Part shown: one piece after another, positions 10,980 to 24,000 of the stretch | How positions within the stretch are numbered: the stretch's first letter is position 1 | Layout: each line of letters opens with the position of its first letter | Assembly (NCBI GenBank): GCA_026874595.1 | Contig: CM049318.1 | Location: forward strand, 19,691,456-19,755,455 | Length of the DNA stretch: 64,000 nt | Direction: 5' to 3' | From: Sipunculus nudus | Lineage: Eukaryota > Annelida > Sipuncula > Golfingiida > Sipunculidae | The notes under the pieces: generated by a model | Databases searched by the model: none | What the model saw: only the letters and a program-made list of their open reading frames with translations | What the model was told of the DNA's origin: nothing | Program-made: the position numbers and the translations under genes

Positions 10980-13300
10980 AAACCCTCATCGGGGTTTATA
11001 AGACACTCCATAACCACAAATAAAATGAAACTTACATGGGGTTAAATAAGTGTGACTGTCTAACATCCCATGCTGTGACTAAATATGCACACATTTGGTC
11101 AGCATAATTTGATAACCAAAATACAAATTTTTCCTGCACAGCAATGTTATTGAAATCATTATTCCTGGGATTAACACTATTATAGAGTAATGTTTGAGAC
11201 ACATATAATGGGCACTGCCATACAAAATGAATCTCATCTTCGGCCTCGCTATCATAAGAAAATTGACAAATTCTTTCGTTAGCTTTAAGCTTTCGTAATT
11301 TACCAGTAATAGAATTATAAATGTTCTGGAAGCGACCAGTTTCTACTTTTAAAGGCAATATACCACATCTTAATTGAGCCATTAAAGACCTTTTTCGCCT
11401 AGAAAGATTCATTTTCAAATATGATTCTGTTTCTATATTTGTTTTAATCAATTTAAAAGTCCTTACCTTTGGCCTATTATTAACATCTATATTCCATTTT
11501 CCTTAAAAACAAACTAATGATTTCCTTGGCTTCATTAACTGAACAGATCTCTTATTTCCGATAAATTATTACCATATTTATATTATCAAGTATTTTTGCC
11601 ACATTAGCACACCAGCTATTTTTCTTACTGCGATAGTACCAATGAAAACTTTTCTTTTTTAATCTTTGCCAGTCCATATTAAACAATCGGTCAAAATATT
11701 TTATTATTTAATATATCTGCGCTCCGCAGATGAAATTCACCACATCTCCGTTATCTTTCCCGGAACAGGACAAAATCTGTGAACACCGAAGATATATCGA
11801 ATAGCCCTTTTCTGTACTTTGTCACAAGGTGGCGCTTTTACAGCTTCCCATTCGTCTCCTGCCTAATCAAGGATAGGAACAACTCCTGCATTATACAACT
11901 TGGTAAAATTGTAAAAAGTAACATTTGTAAACTGCTTAAACTTAGCAATGATTTCTCCAAGAGCTCATGAACTTGAATCGTTCACATTAGTTCTTCTTTT
12001 CCCACATTTTCTGAAATGCATAACATTACTTTTTCGATGAATTAGGTGACAGCAGCCAAATTTACACCAGCTTTTAAGTTTATATAACATACATTGCAAT
12101 GCCGGTGCCGAGGGCGCAATAAGGACCATATCATCAGCATATAACAAAATACTAACGTTCTTTCCACCGATATCAACACCCATATTTAAAATATTTATAA
12201 CTGTAATTATTTCATCAAAATAAATATTAAACAAGGTAGGAGAAAGCGGATCTTCCTGTCGACCTCCTCACAGAACAGAAAAAGGAGCAGTGTTGATGTT
12301 TAGTATGATACGTACATATGCAGTATTGTGACAATACTTTGCTTTAACGGCAAAATACAATTTCCCATCGATGTTCAATTCTAGTAACCTATAAAACATT
12401 GAACCCCTATGTATTATGTCAAAAGCCTTTTCGATATCTATAAATCCGACAAATGTATCTAATCCTGTATCCTTTCTATTTCTGATAATAGAGGATAAAG
12501 CGAAAATTTTCCCTGCGCATGGTCTACCTTTCCTGAATCCGTGTTCCATTTCAGCTTAAAGACCTAAAAGATCGCAATAACTGGCGTTTCTTTTTTCTGA
12601 AAACGCACTTTAGATTTTCCCGACACATGACAGTAAGCTTATACCTCTGTAATTTAATGATTCAAATTTATATTTTTCGGGGCTAGAATTGGGGCTATGG
12701 CAGCTTAATTCCAGACCGACGGCGCTACTCCATTTTTGAAGCAATGGACAAATAATTTGTGCAACATAAGTATCACGTGATATTTCAATACTTCATTAGG
12801 TATATTATCTGTACCTACAGCTCTATTATTTTTCAGACCTTTTACATTTTATTTCAGTCACATTGAACGATATGCTTCATCGCATATCTGCCCAAACATT
12901 AGATAACTCTTTATCCCAGTATGATTTGTTTTTTACAACCAACTTTTGACGTTTATCTAATATTTATAAAACACAAAACACAATTTACTACTCATTTCCT
13001 CGTGGAGAATGTTTTAAAACGAATCATAAATTTGGTCAATAAATGTTAACAATCCTGTGCAACCGGTTATTTGTATCGCTTTTATTAGTCCGTCACAGGA
13101 TAGAACAAAGTCGTCGGATTTGGTAAAATTAGTTGGAACTTCTTTAAATTTGTATTTACGATCTGAATAAACATTTTTAACGAAGGACATTGATCGCGTC
13201 TTACATAACCTCTCTCCCCATATGACATTATGCCACAATGTTCTATTTGACCTATATATTGAAATTAAAGCTCCAAGACTCCGCATGTTTGGTGCTCTGG
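10980..13300 (-). pseudogene. Decayed non-LTR retrotransposon (LINE), reverse transcriptase fragments
   Basis: On the - strand, successive frames give reverse-transcriptase pieces in order. At 12549-12268 there is GFRKGRPCAGKIFALSSII and then FIDIEKAFDIIHRG (RT motif A with D..KAFD). At 12234-11965 there is VSILLYADDMVLIAPS with the YADD catalytic box. At 11451-11032 there is a zf-RVT-like tail (RICQFSY...EDEIHFVWQCP). Frames are broken by stops and shifts, so the element is dead. The motif style is CR1/L2-like, but I cannot assign the clade firmly. Confidence 0.8.
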
Positions 13301-16300
13301 TTACCCTGGAATCATTGTTTGAAATAGCAGTTACAATGACACATTATGGGGGGGGGGGGGGGGCAATTTCCTGTTGATCTCTCTGGGCATATTTATCATT
13401 TTAGAATTAGTTTCATTCACATCAGCAGCAAGCTTCTGTGGCGTCGTGACTGTGCTTAAACCATATTTTCCCCGACTTTCTCTGTAAATAGATAATAATA
13501 ATAATAATAATAATAATAACCATTATCAAATTCATAATCATGAGCAATATTATAATCAAATGTGCGTTTGAGGGCGATTGAGCATGTGGTGTTTATTATA
13601 TAGCAAATATATTGTTAAAACGGGAACTAATCCGTCCGAGGGAGATTGTAAGGGCACGTGGTGTTTATTATATAACAAATATTTTTACAAAAGGAACTGA
13701 TCTGGCCCGAGAATACCAAATATGGTCCATATTTGATCATACTAATTTGTTACGTGAATGTTCATTTTTCAATGCGTCATTTCAAATGACTCCCCCTCCG
13801 TCTTTAACCCAAAATTGGCATGCTTACATTAAAAACTACCATTTTCTGTTTGCAGTCGATCTAACAGCTTCGTATTTGTCAATGAAAACAAATTCCAAAG
13901 CCCATTCCAATGCCAATTAGCTTCAATGTAAAATCAAACTGTTGTTTGATGAACGGTGACGTTGTCGAAAATGTCGTGACTCGGCGTGAATGTTTTATAG
14001 AGAGAAAGATGATCAACTCGCTTTGTGACTGTAACGAGATCGTCTCAGGACAAACAGTATTTGACGTAACGATCAGTCGAATATAGACGTTTCTTTCAAT
14101 CTTTATTTGTGAAGGAAACATTAGACATGGAAGTATTCTTCAATAAATATACACAGACTGGCCTATTTGTACAGTTTACATAAGGCTTTTTTTTAAACAT
14201 TTGTAATTAAACTTCAAATAACATTATTCACGTATATATATTTGGCATGTGGTATATTATTTGGCATTATAATTGGTATTACTCCTCAGAGTAAATAATC
14301 TGCAAACGTTTCTTGGATGTTTTCATACAAATATAAAAAAAAATATTCTAATATATGTACCTGATGAACTCGGCATTTCCCTTGTGCTTATATGTTCGTA
14401 TATTGGCGCTATTTAACTTCCAACAAAGCTACTGCCTAAGCACTGTTATGCATGTAAGCTTTGTGAAAACATATAAAAATATAAAACATAAAAACAAAGA
14501 GAAACAGCCAGTAAGTAAAAATATATTTTTGGTGTCCTTCACATTTTAAAATATTTAAGCGGCTTGCTGTTGTCAGATAACGGCATTTCGCCATATGTTC
14601 ATGTAACATCTCAAATGATTCTGCTTTTATTCATTGTCTGCAGGAAATCGAAGTCGACATTTATCATAGTGTGTACGGTTTGTTGATTCCGGTCCTTCAA
14701 TGAACCAAATGACAACCATAACAAAGGGAAGAAAATCTATATTGTTTAGATGTGAAAGCAGCAGGTAGTATTTCTCATCAATTATTATCCTGTATGAACA
14801 CTGTAAAGCCGCCCTCACAGGTAAGTTTTATTGGTTCAAATTACAACCACCATGACGTGCAGAATGTAAATGAACCCACAGTCACAAAAACGAATATCAA
14901 GCATACATAAGTATACATCATGTATATTCGTGTGCTGTAGCAAACTGGCATTTTATGTTTCTAAATTAGAGTATTTAATTTTATTATAAATCAAATCTAG
15001 AAACATATATAATACATATTATATAAGGTACATATTTAACCTACCTTCACTTTTGACAATATTCACAAAGCATATACTGGTGTCACTTCTCTATACTTAT
15101 TTACATATCATAATAATTTATAACATTCTTATCTTGTACAGTTAACTGCAAACTTAACAGTGATTGTTGTTGGTGTAGTTGTTTTTTTCAGTATGTGAAT
15201 GATTCATGTGTGGAGTTTTATGAGATGTATATTTTTTTCTCCTAGAAAAGAAGATCTGCTATATAAATCGAGATTGTCAATTCAGACATCTCAACAGCTC
15301 AGGGCACGTCTTTGAAATATTCATAAATACACTCCTGATCTTCATGTAATCTAATTGGTGTAACGGGATACAAAGGTTCAATATGGCAATTACCCGATTA
15401 CGTCACTTAACGAATCTTGTCGTTTTTTTACGCATAGTTAAGATTGATGTTTATTGTTTCACTGTTTCAGAACTGATAAATTATAATTTTTACAATCTAC
15501 GTGATTATAAAAGGGCACTGTAACCCATACAGAACATGTTTATCCAATCATTATTATAGTAAAATAAACTTTCATAGAGATGACGGAGGATAAACTCGCA
15601 GAAACTCGGATCAGCTGTCGTCTGATTTGTTTACAATCGCTAAGAAACAGCACGCATATTTAGAGTAATGTTTTACCGGTTTTGCATATGAGCGCCATTT
15701 GGTGGGAGACTCAGTATAAACGTTCCCCATTCACTGCAAAGCCATCTTGTCAAAAATTGTAGAGTCATTTTATTACATTACGATATACAGAAATGTTTTA
15801 TACATTCTACAGTGAGACACATACTTAAAACAAATGTGCAGCCTTTCCGATTCAGGTCATATTCATGTCCAAGGTTACTGGCTTTTAGCCCTCAAAGGAT
15901 TAAATAGATTTTCCGATTGTTTCAGAGCTTTCAGGTAATATGGTGTTTGAAGTTCTGATTGCTTCATTAATGCTAATAACACCAGCTTTTATTTAGGATG
16001 AAAACACAAATGTTGCTTTCCACCATTTATTGACTTTCCTATTTGCGGAATTAACAGAGTGACATCACTTAGACACATCACTCAGGCACATATAATATAG
16101 AGGCAATTTTCTGAAAATTAGTGAACCTAACATTGCAAATGTGTTCATTAAGCAATGAAATACATTTTCCTATTAAAAGTGTAAACCACAAATATTTTTT
16201 GTGAGTAATCGTCAGAGAGATGTGTGACTCATTTTTCAACTTTTCCCTTTTTTCATCAGCAGTCTTGTTTATGATCATTGACACGAAATTGCTGGCATGT

Positions 16301-17450
16301 GGTAAGCGTGGACAATTTCGAGCCTCCGGCAGTGAATTAGAAAGTCCTTTCATGCATGAACCTTAAATTTTATTTCGTTAGTATAACAATTAAAACACCA
16401 CTGTTGTTAAATTGCCTTTTCGCATATACAAATGCTCTTAATTCAAAATCATCTCATGAGCGTCTTTTCATCAGACCGTCTTTTGACATTCAAACGGAAA
16501 CGGCAAAGACGCAGTAGAAGGGTTATATATCAGTGTCATGGGGAATTTGTTAAGCCTTCTGATAAAACTATGTAATAGGATCTGATTGTGGTCTCATCCA
16601 TATTTCATTTACAAACACACATGCATACTAGTTGGTAGTGTGTCGTAAGAACTTCCCCAAAGTAAAAAAGAAGGACAACCCCCCCTTTTTTTTTGGTTAC
16701 CAAGATCAACTTTAGTGTACGAAAAAGGGCATATTTATTACATACCGGTAACTACGCACACATATGTCATGGTTCCCCCTGAAAACGTAAGCACTGATTT
16801 ATGAAATTTTGAGGAGTCAGATAAATATAATAGCCACGATATACTTAAAACTTTCAGCGTGAAAATGGAGCTACAGTGGAAGAAATTCCACACCCCTTCC
16901 CATTTAGTTGTTATTGTTTTAACGTTTAAAAGTATTTGGATTCATTTAAACATATTTGAACTTATTTAACGTAAATCGAACCAATACTCACAACAACAAA
17001 TACGAGATACTTTCCATGGCTCAAATGGAGGCGTCCGATTGTAAATCAAATCATTCGTTGCTATCCAAAATATAAGGATTTTTTGGTGATTAACTTGCAT
17101 AATTACCAGAATTATATACAAATAAATTACACACACACACAAAATAAACTTGTGAAAAAAAATATACTTATATTTTAGTTCTGTTGGCAAAATACGTATT
17201 GTCCATAATTTAAACATAAAACTCACGGAGAAAAACTTTAGATTAAAAAATGTAGCAGACATTGCCTATTTGGTTTAGGTTTCACTAGTTTATATGGAAT
17301 TTATCACACCCACTCTTCCCATTGTAATACATCACTTCCCTTTATTCCAGGGGATGGTTTCTCTAATTGACGAGTTTAACGTAGAATGTTACGTTAAAAG
17401 CTTCTAAAATATATCACGAAATAAAACAACGAGCAATTGTGGGCCACGTT
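13301..17450. other. Intergenic DNA between LINE and channel copy 2
   Basis: No supported gene. It holds a poly-G run at about 13349-13364 and an (AAT)n array at about 13493-13518. The rest is AT-rich and unremarkable. Confidence 0.5.
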
Positions 17451-18039
17451 GGAAAACTAGGTATATATTGGACAGGAGCCAGCTCAGTAAGGACTTAAGT
17501 TCCGGTGGCTGAAGTCAGTGGCTCAATATTTCTATACCACTCCACTTGACACCTGCTACCTGGAAATCATGATCACTAATCCACCAGTCCCCTAATTCAG
17601 CCAGCACCGACACAACAATAGACCCGACAAGCTATGCCATAATCCTCGTCAACTGAACCATACTGGGAACAGCTACCTGAGGAACAGCTCCATTTACACC
17701 TGAGGAAGGGGGCCGAGCACCCGAAAGCTTGTGTACGAGAACCTACACACAGCTAGTCTTTTTCAAAAGGTGTGAACCATTTACATTACTTTTTATTTCT
17801 ATACTCTCGTAATCTTGATCGTTAACTCATTGCGGCCCAGAAAAAAGCAGCGGAATTGAATCACTCCACAATGAAGATTCCGAGTGACCTGTAAGAAACA
17901 GCCAATAACAGACAAACGCTGATTTGAATTTGACAGGTGTTCGGATAACACGGTTAGTGTTACGGTATCGATATGTTATTTAAGAAGCCCGGCCTGTGAG
18001 GGGTCAGCACAGAGCTGGTACACAACTTTGTTAGCCACA

Positions 18040-21000
18040 ATGTATGGAGGGTTTTATCGGATGTTCTTGGTTACGGCCTTCAGTGTCACAATTGATATTA
18101 CTGGTAAGTAAAAGTAGTCGAACGTTATCGTCTATAACATGTAGATATTATGACTGTGGCATCAGCATACACATAAACACAGACAGATGATACGAGTTTC
18201 TTGGTTTGTTTCTTGTAAGTGGGCGTTTATGTATTGGCTTTCGCAAACATGTTAAATCAACATAACAATTTTAATGGTTTATCAATATTCTAATAAGAAA
18301 TAACAATTGATGTATTTCATTCCCATTTAAGCACAAGAACTCACAAAAGGTAGAAAGTGGCATAACAGTAAAGGCTTTGAAGGCTTCAAGTTGGCGCCTA
18401 AAGTCGTGTTTCTATGAGGGCTTATATGCGTTTGTGCGAAAATGCGCCAAATAAATAGGCGTGTTTCTATACGAGCGTAAAATAAGTGTATATGGGTAAA
18501 CTTGCAGACGTATAAATTTGTAACGTGGATCTAGTAAGTCTTTCACAGAAAGATGGTTAATAAACACTAATTGACCCCGAATCCAGCAGTTCACGCACAC
18601 GAATGCGTGAAAATCGCTCCCACGGCGTAAAAACGCATATACGCTTACGAACACACAGAAACACTCCAGTTACATATTCAAATGAATGACTTTTCACGCA
18701 TATACGCATATATAAACATGGAAACATACCCTAAAGGACAAAACGATAAAACCTCCGAGATTCGCTTTTATGTTTTCAATTCAATATATGACTGATAGAT
18801 TACTTATAACCCCGTTAAAAAAATGTAGGCTTAATTACAACATATTATTCTCGTAAAATGTTTTTCATCCTCATCAATATCGTTCATATTATACTTGATA
18901 AAAAAAAAAACAAATTACAACGAAAGAAAGAGTATATAGTAAGAGCGTTTGTAGTTTAAAAAACAACAATTAATTTATCTGTCTTTAAATTTCGTTTTTC
19001 TCTGTGGGTCAGAGAGCCAGCAGGGTGGACCTGAGAGGTTGTTATACAATAACCTGATGAAGGACTACAAGAAATCTGTCAGGCCGACGTTCAATCCGGA
19101 CAAACCAATAATTGTCAACACAGGATTTGCCCTGAAAGCGATCCACCGACTGGTAAGACCACAGTAAAGCCAAACTTATTTATGGTTCCATAGTTTCGGA
19201 ACAATCGCGTGCCTACGAGATAATAACCGCCTGTGAACGAGATACCATCGTGTGCAAACGAGATAAAAATAAAATTCGGTGTGTCCTAGGGGCATCGTAC
19301 GGTGCCCCTTTAATTTATTTTTAGCTCAGCTGACTGTAAGTCATCTGAGCTATAGCGATCACTCTTTGTCCGTCGTCCGTCCGGCCGTCTATCCGTTAAC
19401 AAGGCACAAATTGTAACCGCTGGACCTGGAATCTTCTTACTTTACATCCAGAGAGGTCCATGAAAAATCTCCTTGGAAACCTGGAATTGATCTCTGTTAC
19501 CCATATCCTTCGAGCTATGGGGCCCCAAAGTACCCCCCAGAATAGTTAAAAATTTCATACAAAAACTTCAATATCTCATTAACTACTTCACTGATGGTCA
19601 TGATTTTTGGCATACATATTGATCATGAGATGTTGCATCGGTTCCTGCAGACTGGTGACGCCACCTGTATTTTTCGATTTTTTACGAATTTTTTCTCTAT
19701 TTTTGAGACCTTTAAAAATGTGGACATCTGTAAACAGGGCACAAGCCGTAAAGACTAGACCTAGAATCTTCATTCTTAAATTCTGAGAGACCTAAGAAAA
19801 GTCTCCATGGAAACCAGAAATTAGGTCTCTGTTACCCATATCCTTTGAGCTATGGGGCCCCAAAGTACCCCCAGAATAGTCAGAAATTTCATACAAAAAC
19901 TTCAACATCTCATTGACTACATCTTTGATGGTCATGATTTTTGGCATACTTATTGATCATGAGATGTTCCATCAATTCCTGCAGACTGGTGGCGCCACCT
20001 GTATTTTTCGAATTTTTTTCTCTATTTTTGAGACCTTTGAAGATATGAACATCTGTTAACAGGGCACAAATCAAAACAATTGGACCTAAAATCTTCATTC
20101 TTTACACACAGGGAGACCCATAAAAAATCTCCATGGAAACCTGAAATTAGGTCTCTGTTACCCATATCCAATAAGCTGTATGGCTCCAAAATACCCCCCA
20201 GAATAATGAAAAATTGATACAAAAACTCCAGTATCTCAATACCTACAACACTGATGCTCATGATTTTTGGCATACATATTGATCATGGCGTGTTCCATCA
20301 GTTTCAGCAGACTGGGTGCGCCACCTCAATTTTTTCAAATTTTTACGAATTATTTTCTCTATTTTTGAGACCTTTAAAGATGTGGTTATCTGTCAACAGG
20401 GTACAAATTGTAACAACTGGAACTAGAATCTTCAATCTTGTCATGCAAGGAGGCCCATGAAAAGTGTATGTGGAAACCTTTAATTAGGTCTCTGTTACCC
20501 ATATCCTTCAAGCTATAGGACTCCAAAGTAACACTCAGAATAATGGAAAATTTGATACAAATGCTGAAGTATCTGAACAACTAATCCAGAGACCGCCATG
20601 CTTCCTTGCATGGATATTGACCATTAAGTGTTTTTATTAGTTTCTGCAGACTGGTGGAGCCACCTGTATTTTTTTTAAAGTTTACGCATTTTTTATCTAT
20701 TTTTGAGATATATTAATACAGACACAATTTCAGCCTGTTGGTTAATATATTTGATGCTTTAGTTTAATGGTTATATACTACCATTCAGGTGATAAAATTT
20801 CCTTTTGCAAATCTCTTCCCAGTCAGCTGAGCGTCATGACCGATGGGTCACTTGTTTTTGTATATGAATACCATGTGCTCACTATGATCGTTACTCATTA
20901 CATCTCTTGTCTCAGTATCATAAAAATGTTTATCTATTAAAAAATGATTTAATTTTTATAAATGAATTTATACACACCCTTTAAGGAATGACGCACTTTT

Positions 21001-24000
21001 TTGTATTTTTCTTTCTTCAATATTAGGTAATTAAAAAAATTGAAAAATATCGCCTGCTCAGTTAATGTACCCAGATCAATTTATGTTTAGGGTGGCTTTA
21101 TGTTGAGAATTGGTTTGAGGATCTGTTGCAATAATGAGAAATAATTCCTGCTAAGGACTTATGTTCAGAGACATATGTGTCCGAGACAATTTAACAAAGG
21201 CTTTTAAACCTGCTCCCGGACTTGGGTAACAGATGTGTTGTTGTAATAGACTCCAGGTCATATATTACTCATATTACGGGGCGATATAAAAGCGGACCGA
21301 ACTGTCTCGCTAGAGAAGCTTGCTCTTCTAGTGAAGCGGTTGGAACGCCGGACTTGTGCGCCACCAACATGTGTTCGAAACCGGGATCGGCCAATGGTTT
21401 CCCCTGAGCAATTTGTCTTCGTAACAAAATGGGGGCTCGTCCGGGATGACGGTAAACTTTGTGACCCAGGGAATAAGCTTACCAAATTGTGACTCCTGGG
21501 ATAATTAGTCCTGCTATCAGAACGCTCTTAAGAGGGGGTGTTTTACGGGGTGAAATAAAAGCGGACCGAACTGTCTCGCTAGTGAAGCTTGCTTTTCTAG
21601 GGAGCGGTTGGAACGCCGGACATGTGCGCCACCGACATAGGTACGAATCCCGGATCGGCCCAGTATTTTCCCCTCAGCAAATTGTCTTCGTAACACTCAC
21701 CCATGCTAGACGGATTAATTATTAACACATTGTATTGGTATAATTAACCAAAGGTTCTCCTTTATCTTTTGAAACCAAAATGCCGTTGTAGATGTGGTAC
21801 GTGTAAGGTATAAATATGATATGCATTCAGTTACATATAAACCTATGCGTATATTAAAAACACTGAAATAGAAGCATTCGAAATAAATCGAGGTTCCACT
21901 AGAAGTGCATAGAGTTTAACGTGTGGACCATTTAAACATATTTGATAGGCGGGTTCGTGTTTGGATTGCATGCCCAAACCTCTCAGGTGAATTAAAAGCT
22001 CAAATGAAAATCGTTGAATGAGAATAAATACGCGCAGATATCGTCTCCTTTCTTCATTATGAACATTTTAAAATATCTGTGATCATACATTCCAACAAAG
22101 ATAGACACTGTGAATAACTTACATAATATATACATTAAAACGAAAGCAATAGAAAAAAAGAAACGTATTTTAGCTATAAATATGTACATAAAACGATATA
22201 TAAAGATCTGTGTTTATGAAATTATGGTAAAACGTTTGGTATGTGTTTTGTTGTAAAATGTACGTTGTGTAATGTTATAAAATGTAACATTAAATGATTA
22301 CATAAAAGAAAATAAAAGATAAACAATTTGTATTCGATCCTATCCTGCTGATCGAATATATATTTAATGAAAGTACTGTCACTTTCAGGACGAGAAACAC
22401 CAGTATTTAGAAGCATTTGGATGGTTGGGGATGGTAAGAATTTTTGTTAATATACCTGGGCCTTCTTTCCTATCTCCCCCCTCAGCGACCAATGCCAAAA
22501 TATCATAATCAAATTTTTTTTCAAATTTCAATTACATAATATATAATACATATTTGACTTTTAAGAAGGCAATTTTTAAAAATTTAATTAAATCGCCCCC
22601 ATATTCCATAATTCAATAACGTACTATTAGCAAACATTTGTGACATTTATGAACAACAAGGCAGCTGACGCAAAATTTACCTTATGTTTTCTCAATCCAC
22701 TTAGTGGATCTGAATGATTCATCACAAATTTTCAATTTTTGCTTTATAATTTCTATAATTTCAGGTATGTAAGTTTCCTCAGAAACTGCATTGCATTTTT
22801 TTTACAATTTTCATTGGTAAGCCAAAGGACATATATAAAGCGCCCGTACTCCAGTTAAAAAATCCATGTATATCGCATTTGATAGAATAGAATAAACATA
22901 TTTAAAAAAATTGTTATTCCATAAAACTATGTCCTTGCAGGACAAGATTTACAACTGTTTTAATAAAGATTTTTTTTCATGCTGCTATAATTACTGTTAT
23001 GATTATGTCTAATAGAGGTTGATGAGTTTATTTCTTTACTATATGTTTGGTAAAAATGGTTTCTGTGTGGACCTACTTAAGTCCCCTAAGTCAAAACTAT
23101 CGATTTCTAATGTTTTCTTTCTTCCGCCATTTTCTGTTTGCAATATATTTCAAATTGGACCCATTATTTGCCTGATATCTATTTTTTTCCCATGACCTGA
23201 TTCCCAAGGACGTACGTTCCTTAGCCGATTCCCATTACCGCTCAGTTGCATACATCTAGTTTTTATCTTTATTTTAGACCTGGAAAGATGAATATCTGGC
23301 TTGGAACAGCACGGAATATAACGGAACAGAACGGCTGATTATACCCGGCGGAGAAATATGGTTACCGGAAGTTGCTATTTTAAATGCGTAGGTATAATAA
23401 CTGTAAAGGGTAAAAGGCAAGATACAATTATGTATTTTTTTTAAATTTGATTTTACTAATTTGGATTATTGAAATCCATAGTCGCATCATTAACAAGTAG
23501 TTGGGAAAGAGTGCCCCATGTGTTTTTGCGGTACCGGAAATTGCTGTAACATATTCGTAAGCAATAACAGAACTGTAAGATATATCTAATACACGTAACG
23601 TCGGCGACAGTTTCCCCCATCAGATCAAATAACTATTAAAATTCAATTAATTAAAAAAAAATGCATTCATGATGGGAAAGCAACTATAATAAATTCCGAT
23701 GTTTAATACTGCGGCCGGAGGAGAGTTTTTAACCAGGTCATATCTGAATTGGTATAATTTCGGATTAATTGCCCGTACATGGTTCGATAGATCAATTTGT
23801 TTTCATTTTTTTAAACGGTATATACAGCGTTTAGGTACGTTGATGACAGCCTCCATAAAGATCTTTCATAGGTGGAGCCACCTACATTGTTCTATAAGAT
23901 TATCATTGTTGTTTATTTTGCACTTTACACAATGGTAGCTTAAAACTTCCTTTTTATGCATTATAGTGTTGACGACGGAACAGACCTGAGCGTGAGCGCG

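Noticed and set aside
13014-13286. 90-aa - strand frame as a separate gene
   Set aside because: It lies directly upstream of LINE RT fragments on the same strand and is better seen as part of that decayed element.
17690-17735. Hammerhead-ribozyme-like words CTGAGGA ... CCCGAAAGC
   Set aside because: The core words are present, but the segment between them does not form a continuous stem II and no matching stems I and III were found. More likely a remnant of a repeat; class not decided.
21222-21485. Short frames over the tRNA-like LTR
   Set aside because: They repeat in both LTRs in different frames with stops; the element is non-coding.
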